A DNA stretch of 64,000 bases from Sialis fuliginosa (Eukaryota; Arthropoda; Insecta; Megaloptera; Sialidae). Numbering within the stretch: position 1 is the first letter of the stretch; each line of letters begins with the position of its first letter. Shown here in pieces: positions 11,965-21,443 of the stretch. Position numbers and translations under genes: made by a program. The stretch lies in the NCBI GenBank assembly GCA_961205875.1, contig OY540812.1, positions 1,984,001 through 2,048,000 of the forward strand. The letters run 5' to 3'. The notes beneath the pieces are model-generated. The model made no database searches. It was not told the origin of the DNA and saw only the letters and a list, made by a program, of their open reading frames with translations.

Positions 11965-12890
11965 CCTATAACACAATAAAACGTCTAAGTTGTCGATTGC
12001 ATGAAATCGAGACCTTCCATTAGCTGGTAACGCGGACAGGGTTATCTCTTCCATCTTTACGTCAACATAATGTAAACTCTAATATGTCCGATCGATTCCC
12101 TCGTGTGCGCGTTATTATTTCACATATAAATCACATTCTAAACACCGTTCTACAACTACGGTAAATATAGACAAAATTTTTTTTTTCACTTTCAAGTGGT
12201 TGAAAAAATTTGGAAAAAGGGTGGAAATACTTTAAAAATACAACGTAATAGAGTAATTCATATTGCTCCATTTTTTCATGTAACCAATTAACCGCGTAAA
12301 TTGAGGGATTACAATATTTAAAAATAAAAAAATTTAAATATATACACCAAAATATTAACTCTAGGAATTCTAGAATCTTACAGGAAAAGTCAATGTGACG
12401 GTTAAAAAAATTGAAATTTTTTTCATTTTTTTTTTAAAGTAGATACACATTTAAAAATTAATTAAGTTAAAATTCCGAAATTGACAGAGTTTCTTCAGTC
12501 AATGGCCGGTTATGACCCTCAGAAAACATTAAATGCGTTTTTCTCGAAACGATTTTTTTCAACTTAAATTTCGATAATCGCAGTTTTTTCAATTTTGATA
12601 ATTACTTTTTTTTAAGACCGCTTGAATGAAAAAAAAATCAACATTCATATGAATATTGATGTTTTTTTTTTAAATTTCGATAACCATTCACCAAAATTTC
12701 GATGAGACAATGGAGAGGAATTTATTTTTAGTCATCACATCAAGGCTCATAACTGCAAATTTTTAATATTTTTCAATAAAAAATAGTATTGAAAAAATGA
12801 CCTCTTCCTGATCCTAAGTAATTTTTTTTTACCTGTAAAAAAAATTTCCAAACATTGACAATTGACAGTGATATTCCCCTTTAACGAATT
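11965..12890. other. AT-rich intergenic DNA
   Basis: Some unique sequence at 11965-12170, then A/T-rich DNA. Bases 12530-12560 share GCGTTTTTCTCGAAAC with 42690-42705, a fragment of a dispersed repeat. No gene. Confidence 0.35.
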
Positions 12891-12893
12891 CTC

Positions 12894-13086
12894 CAAAACT
12901 CGTTCGTTCCATTTTAAAAAATAATGGAAATGAAGTGGATTTTAATAGAATTTTAGTATTCTTTCATATGGTAACATCAGTTTTGAGCAAAACTCGCTTA
13001 ATCATATTGCAATATGAAAGAATGCTAAAAATTCATTTAAAATTCACTGCATCTCCATTATTTTTAAAAAAACGAGTTTTGGAACT
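12894..13086. repeat. Imperfect inverted repeat, about 75-bp arms
   Basis: CCAAAACTCGTTCGTTCC at 12894 pairs with AAACGAGTTTTGG ending at about 13082. The arms also share ATAATGGA, ATGAAGTGGATTTTAAT and TTCTTTCATATG in complementary order, around a loop of about 40 bases. It is probably a fold-back repeat remnant. Confidence 0.65.
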
Positions 13087-13089
13087 TTC

Positions 13090-13630
13090 ATTTGTGAATA
13101 AATAAAAAAAAAAAGATTTTTTTTAATATAATGTTTTTCCAAAATACTTTAAGGCTAATGTATAGTGTATACCAAATCTATAAAACTGCAATCTTATTCT
13201 TAAAATAATGTATTAGAATGTGACAGTGTCGGGTAGCTGTATCTAAGGTGATCAATAAGAATTAGCAGCATTCGTGATTAGTAAACCTGTCAGTCATATT
13301 GTGATAGAAAGGGTAGAATGTGGGAGTGGGTGTGTATGGGGAGAGGTCAAAGAGCACCATCAACTCTTTCAGCACCCCCAAGTCAATGCAGGGACGGATA
13401 AAAATAATACAGGGCGAAACGTGTTTCGTTTGGAATTCATTTTCATCAATTATGATGGGTATGTCAGATAAAATTATTGATATTGAATTAAATGGTGGGG
13501 TGAATTAGTTATCTAGAAACAAGAATTTCTAAGTAAAAAAATGGTGCTCTGGAAGCCAACATAAATAAAAAATTGATGTATCGGAATTCCTTCTAGCGTC
13601 ACTAATATTATATTTTAAATATAAATACAT
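13090..13630. other. Unique DNA
   Basis: Two overlapping short plus-strand frames (13274-13471, 13320-13508) have no recognisable motif. No gene called. Confidence 0.35.
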
Positions 13631-13631
13631 A

Positions 13632-14008
13632 TAGTGTATTCCAAGTTGATTAAGACAGGAAATTTAACATGGGAGCAATTAGAAATGTTGTAGTAACCTT
13701 TGGCCAAATTTAACGATGTGTGATTGGTGCATTTTGAAATGCCGCCTCGAAACTAACTGATAAATTTTAAATTAATCAACAGTATTTTGTTTTCAACTTT
13801 AATTAAACATCCTAGATAAAATTATGATACTATTTTTTGATAGATATAAATTTGAAAACAAAATACTAATGACTATTTTATTAAATTTTGTGGCGGCATT
13901 TCAAAATGCACCAATCACACATGGTTAAATTTGACCAAAGGTTACTACAACACTTCTAATTGCTCCCATGTTAAATTTCCTATGTCTTAATCAACTTGGA
14001 ATACACTG
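13632..14008. mobile_element. TA-flanked palindromic MITE (Tc1/mariner type), copy 2
   Basis: Same element as 1305-1691, with one changed base at the left terminus (TAGTGTATTCC). It ends CAACTTGGAATACACTG followed by TA. The asymmetric centre lies in the opposite orientation to copy 1. Confidence 0.85.
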
Positions 14009-14019
14009 TATGTTATTAT

Positions 14020-14727
14020 CTTAAATTAATATAATATTGTTCTATATGTTATTTCTTGAAGAAAATACATTAAATTAAAAAAAATGTGTTTTCTACATAT
14101 TCTGCAATTTTTACAGCTTCGTAAAACTATTAGTATAGCTATAATTTCGCTAAATTATTTGTATAGCACACATTCTTTTCGATAGATTTTTTTTTCGTGT
14201 ATGGAGTTAAAAAAATATTAATAATATTTTTGACTATTGAATTAAAGAGAGTTAAAAAGGTCTTTATATGTACAATACCATTGAGTAAAGAATAACAAGA
14301 GAAACAACGCAATGTATTTTGATGAAACGGGGACGATGTTCCAAGCTCTAGGTGGCAGCACTCAAGCCATCTTACAATCGGAACTTGAACTAACTTATTA
14401 TCCAAGATACAAAATTATCCGTCCCGTGCCCCTCGCTTGACAGCACACAAAGCTTAAGCTCCGCCTTTACCCAAACCAGTTTAATATATATATTACTAGT
14501 TTCTGTTCATGTTAATGTAAACATTGACGCGGCTTTAACTATTTCACACGTTGTGACTTGTGATTCGTACTATTATTTTATTTTTAACCTTCTGTCGGGC
14601 GCGACTGATCTATTTAATACATTTCTAACATGAATATGTATTTATATGTAATTGAAAAAGTTATGTTAGTAGTTGGAAAAATTATTGGTATAATAAATGT
14701 GTTATTAAAATTAAAATAATGAACAAA
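14020..14727. other. Unique DNA with inverted similarity to 18380-18415
   Basis: Bases 14280-14313 (ATTGAGTAAAGAATAACAAG then AGAAACAACG) match, inverted, CGTTGTTTCTCTTGTTATTT.TTACTCAAT at about 18378-18408. A GAGCTTAAG/CTTAAGCTC-type match (TAAGCTCCGCC near 14455, GGCGGAGCTTA near 18230) lies in the same relative order. The 88-codon minus-strand frame here is unrecognised. Confidence 0.4.
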
Positions 14728-15690
14728 CTCTTTTTTAGGGTTCCGAAGAAACCCTATTAATCTCACTTTGTCGCCCGTCTGTCCGTCATTTTCAGTCAAA
14801 GCAAAATATCTCGTTAACTATATAAGCTAGTAACTTGAAATTTTTACTGAACATGTCAAATAATGCCTTCTAGTAAAAGATGTACTTTGTTGAAAAAATA
14901 ATTTTTCAGGGTTGACGCTAAGGAGAAGCTAGGTAAACAAAATATTTTTTTTATATCAAGGCATGTGGCACGTTAAAATGTATAACCAAACCAGTGGAAT
15001 TTGACGCTTTTTCTTATTTTTTTTTAAATCAAAAATTGCGCCAGCAGGGAGCTTTAAAGCAAATAAAAATAAATAAAAAATTGTATATCAAGACGTGTGG
15101 GGTATCAAAATGTAGATTTCAATAAGTAAAATTTGACCCTATTTTTTTATATATTTTTTTTCTAACTCAAAAATAGCGCCAGCAGGAGGCTAAAAGCAGT
15201 TTTTAATTTTGTCCCCCCTCTACCTCGGTAACTACTGGTTCAAAAAATCTGCAAAAATTTGGTAAAGTGGCTTTAGTGAGACTACCAACGTTAAATACTA
15301 AAGTCAATAATATCATTTTAAATTTTGGAATAATAGGGACGGGTGTCAGAATTTTTAAGTTTAATTTTCATATCTAGGCATGTGGGTTATCGAAATATAG
15401 TAGATCTCAATTAGTAGAATATGACCATATTTTTTATTTTTTTTCTAACTCAAAAATGGCGCCTGTAGGAGGCTAAAAGTAAAATTTTATTTTGTCCCCC
15501 CCCCTCTAACTTTGTAACTACTGGCTCAAAAAATCTGAAAAAAAATTGGTAATGAGGCTGTGGTGAGACTACCAAAGAAAAATACTAAAGTCAACAATAT
15601 AATTTTAAATTTTGGAATAATAGGGAGGGACGTCATAGAATTTGTGGGGTGTCAAAATATAGATATCAATTAGTAGAATTTTTTTTTTTA
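14728..15690 (+). repeat. AGGGTTCCG-type dispersed repeat with internal repeats
   Basis: Starts AGGGTTCCGAAGAAACCCTA followed by GTCTGTCCGTC, a head I associate with a very common lepidopteran repeat. Three diverged sub-repeats follow, each with a GCATGTGG/GACGTGTGG word, a stretch near GATTTCAATAAGTA and CTCAAAAATGGCGCC with GGAGGCTAAAAG (about 14960, 15090, 15375), then CCCCCCTC tracts. Part recurs inverted at 30601-30730, and a head copy is at 37364-37470. Confidence 0.7.
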
Positions 15691-15850
15691 TACTAATATT
15701 ATAAATGCGAAAGTGTGTCTGTCTGTCTCTCTGTCTGTTTGTTACCTTTTCACGGCTAAACCGCTGAACCGATCTTGATGAAATTTGACAGTAAGATAGC
15801 TTGCATACTGGGAAAGGATAAAAGCTACTTCGATTCCCGAAAAACAACCC
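15691..15850 (+). mobile_element. Helitron-like (Lep1-type) repeat, 5' half
   Basis: A clean 5' start TACTAATATTATAAATGCGA, a GTCTGTCTGTCTCTCTGTC run, then CACGGCTAAACCGCTGAACC and GATAGCTTGCATACTGGG. After about 15850 it changes into a different repeat, so this is a chimaera or a longer variant. Confidence 0.75.
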
Positions 15851-16245
15851 CTAAGGAATTGCAAGGAGGTGGAAAAGTTTGTATGGGAACATTTTTTTGG
15901 TCATTAATATTTCACCCCCTGTCACATATGAAGAGTTGTAATTGGTTTCATTGTATCCGGCGGGAAAAATACTACGTGGGTAGGGGTTTTAGGGGGAAAA
16001 TCAACCCCCTAACTTGCATAGGATTCGAGATATTTACGATTTTGTATAATGAATGAAAACCAAAAAAAATTTTTTTTTAAATATTTTACCTCCTATATAT
16101 TCACATATAGAGGGTTGTAATTAGTTTTATTAGATTCGGTAGGAAAAATTCTACGGGAATGGAGGTTTAGAGGGAAAAACAGTCCCCTATCTCACATAGG
16201 AGTCGAGATATTTACAATTTTGTACAATGAATGAAAACCAAAATA
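15851..16245 (+). repeat. Tandem pair of a 'TGTAATTGGTTTCATT' repeat
   Basis: Two diverged copies (about 15860-16055 and 16075-16230) share TTGTAATTRGTTT.ATT, GGGAAAAATWCTACG, AGGGGGAAAA.CA.CCCCCTA and ATTCGAGATATTTAC. Inverted copies are at 17476-17605 and 60345-60500. The first copy directly follows the Helitron-like 5' end and inverted copies also lie beside Helitron-like DNA, so this block may be part of a longer family member. Confidence 0.65.
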
Positions 16246-16255
16246 CCGAAATATT

Positions 16256-16355
16256 CCGTACTTATATTATAAATGCGAATGTGGGTCTATCTTTCTGTCT
16301 GTTACTTTTTCACAGCTAAACCGATCTTAATGAAATACCACTTTTTTGGGTAACG
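16256..16355 (+). mobile_element. Helitron-like repeat fragment
   Basis: TACTTATATTATAAATGCGA, TCTTTCTGTCTG and TTTTCACAGCTAAACCGATC mark a truncated Lep1-type 5' end just upstream of the piggyBac remnant. Confidence 0.6.
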
Positions 16356-16364
16356 GCAATTTAA

Positions 16365-17215
16365 CCCATTAAGGACCAAAATAACAATTTTTTCGTCAAT
16401 CTTTGAGCTCCAAACTCATTAAGAATAATGGAACTAATATAAATAAAAGTAATGTATTTTACTATTTTCGAGTGTGCTCTTTCGATTTCCGGGTTCAAAA
16501 TTGCATTTTTATGGCTCTGAAAAAAATATGGCGGATTTTAAATCGAAAAGTATCAAAAAATAAGAGATTTTTTATTTTCACTTTTTTTCAAGTCGAAAGA
16601 GTATCAGAATTGAATTGAAACTATGATCAACGGTGATCGGAGGTATCAGAGTTTAAGAAAACATTTTTTTTTGTCACCTTAAACCATTTAAAACTCACCA
16701 AAATGGTAAAAATAATAAAAAAAATTCTAAAATTAAGATTTTTTTTGTATCATGCTTTTATGAGCTACTTATAATAAAAGTGAAATTCTATGTTAAATAC
16801 ACTATTACAGTAAATATTTTCACTCATTCCCCGTTTTTAATTCAATATGGTGGGGGTAAAAATTTAAAAATCATCATTTTTTTCGGAATTTTTAGTGATA
16901 AAACATTATAAACTACATGTTTTATATCTTTCAGTCATATTCAAATTACTGTGTACATTTTGGGGTGCTTTTTTATTGTGAGTCCCCTTGCCTCTCTCTG
17001 ATAGCTGACTTATTTTAGTCTTTGTTTTTGAAACACATCGAAAAATCTCGTCACATTCCTTACACAATATTCTAGTTCTTATTGGACAATTTGAACAAGC
17101 TTTCAATGTTTCAAGCCGAGATTTTACGTGTGGTTTTCGACGTTTCAGCTTACCTTTTAGAATGTAATGTTTAGTAATAGAAATCGTGAAATCTTTTATT
17201 CCAATTTTTTTTCAT
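16365..17215 (-). mobile_element. piggyBac-type transposon remnant
   Basis: TTAA (16361-16364) followed by CCCATTAAGGACC is the layout of a piggyBac end, with a TTAA target and C-rich terminus. The same TTAA-CCCATTAAGG end recurs inverted at 43212. On the minus strand the element carries the C-terminal part of a transposase-like frame (16906-17211). The TTAA end therefore lies downstream of the stop, as expected for a 3' terminus. The other end is not visible, so this is a truncated copy. Confidence 0.6.
16906..17211 (-). pseudogene. Transposase-like C-terminal fragment with Cys-x2-Cys...Cys-x2-Cys (piggyBac-like)
   Basis: A minus-strand frame is open for 101 codons with a TGA just upstream and no plausible ATG start, so it is the 3' stub of a longer gene. 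It reads through a basic stretch (KLKRRKPHVKSRLETLKA) into CSNCPIRTRILCKECDEIF, a C-x2-C-P-x7-C-x2-C arrangement. Known family: piggyBac transposases end in a short cysteine-rich zinc-binding domain with a similar C-x2-C-P start preceded by basic residues. The later Cys/His ligands of that domain are not clearly present (one Cys follows in FRCVSK). The assignment is supported by the TTAA-CCC end 540 bp downstream. It is a decayed gene and not expected to function. An unrelated zinc-ribbon protein fragment is the alternative. Confidence 0.5.
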
Positions 17216-17225
17216 TGCTTTAAAT

Positions 17226-17475
17226 CCATACTAATATTACATATGCGAAAGTGTGTTTGTCTGTTTTTTTTACCTTTTCACGACTAAACCGATGAACCGA
17301 TCTTCATGAAATTTGGCTGGAAGATAGCTTGCATCCTGAAGAACGACATATGCTACTTTGTATCCCGAAAAATGTATTAGATAAAAAAATGGGTGTGTAA
17401 AATTTTACCTGTTTATCGATTATCATACAAAAATTTGTATTATCTATATGTATTATTTACCTAACCGAACTTAAA
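17226..17475 (+). mobile_element. Helitron-like (Lep1-type) repeat
   Basis: TACTAATATTACATATGCGA, CCTTTTCACGACTAAACCGA, GATAGCTTGCATCCTGAAG and TGTATCCCGAAAAATGTATT are family words. The 3' end is replaced by the next repeat. Confidence 0.7.
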
Positions 17476-17605
17476 AAATTGTAAATATTTCGGCTCCTAT
17501 GCGAGAGAGGGTACTTCCCCATAGTATTTTTCCCGCCGGATCGAATGAAAATAATTACGACTCTCCATACGCGACAGGGGATGCAATATTAAATTATTAT
17601 TTTTT
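17476..17605 (-). repeat. Inverted copy of the 15851-16245 repeat
   Basis: GTAAATATTTCGGCTCCTAT, then GTATTTTTCCCGCCGGATC and TTACGACTCTCCATACGCGA, match the 15860-16055 unit in reverse. Confidence 0.65.
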
Positions 17606-17609
17606 CTGT

Positions 17610-18870
17610 TTTTCTTTATATGTAGAAACATTCCAGCCGTCGCGTCGGCCTAAAAAAAGGATTTTTATTTCTTCAAAATATCAAAAAAATGTACATAAAT
17701 AATAAAAATTTCGATGATATTTGGTCAAAAGTAATTTTAATAAATAATATTTGAGAAATAAAAACAAAAGAATTTTTAATTTTCATTGAAGAAGATAAAA
17801 AAACTTATTTTGTATATATTATTATATGTAATATGTATCGGTCCACAATCCATATTCTATGTTTAAAGCAATGTAGATACAAAAAACCGCAGAACCATAT
17901 TTTTAGTTTTGATATATTTTTATATTAATTTGAAATGAATAAAACGATCAATCTAATTTTACTTATTATATCATCAGTAATGTAACATCGCGTCACAAAT
18001 TTAAATTTCTTACAACTTATAAAAACCTATTTTAAAGCAAAAATCTATTATATTATTGATAGCAGCAATTATCTCAAATAATTTTAACATTACATATTTT
18101 TTTTGTTTTATTTAAAAGAAAAAGATAATAAGTAACGAATATTTCTTGCAACGTTCTTGCCGCCTTTGTATCACGTATCAGCCGACTTAAAATAATGTAA
18201 ACAAGACGTTCGTAAATCATTTCAGAAGGGCGGAGCTTAAAATCTGACGATTTAGCAGAGTCGAAAACCAGATATTTCATATGTATAATTAATAATTTTT
18301 TCAATAGATACCAGCACTTCCTGGGGCTTAAATAGTGCATGGTTCATATATCTACTGCGTTTCAACTCTCCCGTATACGTTGTTTCTCTTGTTATTTTTT
18401 ACTCAATGACAATACTTAACTTTTGACCTACATATATACATGTGATAGTATGAAACACAAACAAATTTGGAAAATAAAACCCATGAAATTAATAAAATAA
18501 TAAAATGAAAAACATTTTAATAAAAAAATTTGTAAAATAATGTTTTATTCTTTATAAATATATCTTATATAAAAATGCCCCTATAACCACAATTTAATTA
18601 ATAAACATAATGAATTCAGTAGACCATTGCCAGTGCCACCAACTGTGAGTTAATTAACTGGTGTATCAATAAACCTATATCACAAATTAAACCATATTTA
18701 ATGGCTTAAAAAAACCTTCCCTCTTTTCAATATTTATGGAACATTTTAATACTAGGTATTATTATCTGATATTAAATGAAAATATTTACGATGTATTTAT
18801 TAACATTTTATAATTATTTTTATTATGCATTTATGTTTTATATACGAAAATTAAAAAAATAAAATCTATA
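17610..18870. other. Unique AT-rich DNA
   Basis: No repeat apart from the inverted similarity to 14280-14470 at about 18225-18410. The 88-codon minus frame at 18074-18340 lies in this segment and shows no known domain. No gene called. Confidence 0.35.
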
Positions 18871-18872
18871 CC

Positions 18873-19192
18873 TTGAGGTCCACACAACCAGCTTCCCAAC
18901 ATGGTATGACTATAAATACTTGAATACTGATTATTTATTGTTATTTAATTAATTATATAAATCTATACAAAAGCAAAATAGAAACAAGCCGTGGATTAGA
19001 CCATTGAGGTCCACACAACCAACTTCCCAACATTTATGACTATAAATACTTGAATACTGATTATTTATTGTTATTTAATTAATTATATAAATCTATACAA
19101 AAGCAAAATAGAAACAAGCCGTGGATTAGACCATTGAGGTCCACACAACCAACTTCCCAACATGGTATGACTATAAATACTTGAATACTGAT
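18873..19192. repeat. Tandem repeat, about 131 bp x 2.4 copies
   Basis: Units start at 18873, 19004 and 19134 with TTGAGGTCCACACAACCA and continue through TATGACTATAAATACTTGAA and AGAAACAAGCCGTGGATTAG. The second unit has a small indel (ACATTTATG for ACATGGTATG). Copies are nearly identical, so the duplication is recent. Confidence 0.9.
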
Positions 19193-19398
19193 AACACGAC
19201 CGAATTAATATCTTGTTTATTTTTTTCTACCTCTTATCATTTTACCAGAAATATATTTTTTAAATAAAATTAGAAACACACTATTTATTGTCAGTATTAC
19301 CTATAAGAAAGTCCCGCGGAAATAATGGCAATTTTTTTATTATGTAATAATATTATTATTTTTCCTTATGTGTCCGGACTTCCGGAACACCTGTTATT

Positions 19399-19897
19399 AA
19401 GGCACCAGTTATGGACGCTATAAGAGCAAGTTTTTTTGTAATTCTCATGAACTCATGTTATTAATAAAACAAGTAACTCTTACCAAATATAGTTTGTTTT
19501 TTTAAATTATAGCCTTTTATTTTGTTTATGTTTTTTTCTCCAGTAATGGGTAAAGTAAAACCAGTAATGAGCACGCAGTGATGGACACTTGATTACAAAA
19601 TGTTAAGTACTACGACACAAAAGATATAAAAGAAAGAATCGTCAAATTTAAAACAATGTAAAGCAGATGCTATGATAATATAATAATTAATAAATAAATT
19701 ATACTAATAATTAATTTAAATGTCCACCATTTTGACACCTATTGGCCGATTGTCATCAAATCACGCTGTAATACAGTTAAATGTACATATAGATTAATAT
19801 TCAGAAATGGTAGTATGTAATCAAATATCAACACATATTTCTAATTCAGTACATTTAATTAAAAATTTACCATTACTGGGGTCCTTGCCACTACCTT
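19399..19897 (+). mobile_element. AAGGTACTGGCACCAG-family transposon
   Basis: A shortened left end (AAGGCACCAGTTATGGACG) and a right end GGTCCTTGCCACTACCTT. The interior matches 35365 and 55059 closely. It ends 16 bp before a hAT insertion, with TTATTAGTT and the hAT target duplication between them. Confidence 0.85.
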
Positions 19898-19912
19898 ATT
19901 AGTTATCTAACA

Positions 19913-21105
19913 CAGCGGTTCTTAAACTAGGCTCCGCGAAACTTTTGTGGGGGTCCGTGAAACATGTTTGACATAAATTAAAGTACTTTTACATTTCTAT
20001 TTACCAATTAGTATCTAATTTGTTTTTCTCTCAGGGAGGTAAGGGTTATTTTAGTGAATAACTTGTTTCTGCAGTTGTAAAAGTTAATTTGAGTAGTGCA
20101 AAAAATTGAAACAATCTTTAATAAATAAATAAAATAATAAAATGCGTGGAAAAAAGGTCATTGCAATTGTAAAAGAAAAATATCTGCCTTGGGAACCACG
20201 GGACTTTCTTATACCTAACCTAACAGTGAATTGTATACGTGATTCTTTGTTTATTAAAACATTTCCAACAAACTAACAAGAAAGAACAAAATGAATAATT
20301 TTATATTTATATAACAAGTGAATTTTTTTAACGTAATAACTGAAAACGGATGTTTACTCTTGTAAATTTTTGGATTTTTGAATTATTTTTGAAATAAGAA
20401 AAAAATGTTTTAGATAAAAAATGTCGAGTATGTTATTATCTATAATTTATTCCCCATACATTTTTTTCTCTGTTATGAACCATTTGAATTATAATAAATT
20501 TTTTTTTCAAAAATTCGTTTTTACAAAAAAATGAATAGAACATAAATTATAGATATAGATATTACCTACATTTTTTAACTTGACCATTTTCTCTATTTCG
20601 TACTGTTTCAGAGTAATTCGAAAAATTAAAAAATCGACGTAGGTAAACATCCGTATCCGGTTGAAAGATCGTTTTCAAAAATATGACGTTTTCTTCCCAG
20701 CCAAAAATTAATCTTAAATATAAAATATCACCCTTCTACGATTTGTCGTATTTGAGTTACAGCGCTTACAGACAGACAGACAGACAGACGGACACACAGA
20801 CATCATGGCGAAAATAGTCAGAATGGATTCAGGGAAGGTCAAAATAGATAATTCCGTCAAAATCCGGAGTTCGAAAAAAATCGGCTTCACTATACTTACT
20901 TATACTAATGTATATTTCATATACATGGTATAAGAAAGTAAAAAATGTAAGAAATGTAGAAAAAAAGAAGGTCATTGCAGTTGTAAAGCAAAAATTGTAA
21001 GTATGGAACAAAAAATAAGGACTTGCAGTTTTAAATTTTTTTTAAAATTATCCCTGCAGTTGTTCAAAAGGGGGTCCCTAGACTACATAAGTTTAAGAAC
21101 CGCTG
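19913..21105. mobile_element. hAT-type non-autonomous transposon with perfect 8-bp target duplication
   Basis: The left terminus CAGCGGTTCTTAAACTAGGC pairs with the right terminus AGTTTAAGAACCGCTG. The 8-bp sequence ATCTAACA lies immediately outside both ends (19905-19912 and 21106-21113), which defines a hAT insertion to the base. The 1193-bp interior contains GGTCATTGCARTTGTAAA twice and a GACAGACAGACAGACGGAC run. It has no transposase frame; the 60-codon minus frame at 20829-21011 is not recognisable. Internal segments recur without these ends at 43988-44212 (from TTTTCTTCCCAG) and 52862-53155 (from TATCTGCCTTGGGAACCACG). Confidence 0.9.
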
Positions 21106-21113
21106 ATCTAACA

Positions 21114-21443
21114 TAAGTCGAAGCTAATATATCCGAATGTCTAATTTATATACATACAAGGGATGTAAGTTGCGTGTTGGGTTGAAATTTGAGTGCTTTT
21201 AATTTAAATTGGAGGGTCCTTTCGGAAACTTTAACAGCTGTGAAATGAGGCGAGAAGTGTGGATGGATACATTAGAGCTGTTAGCACCCTCACGGCCGAT
21301 AACGGGCGCAATATTGTCTTTGTGATATCTATTGTTTAGTTTTATGGAAGTTTATTTACATACAATCGAAATTTAGTCGAAGTTCTGCATGTGAATCGTT
21401 CAGATGACATAAAGACTAACTCCATTTTTTATAAAAATTTATA
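21114..21443. other. Unique DNA before the satellite array
   Basis: A moderately mixed-composition stretch with no repeat partner. It is the left flank of the 161-bp array and could hold sequence from the locus the array came from. No frame or splice structure stands out. Confidence 0.35.
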
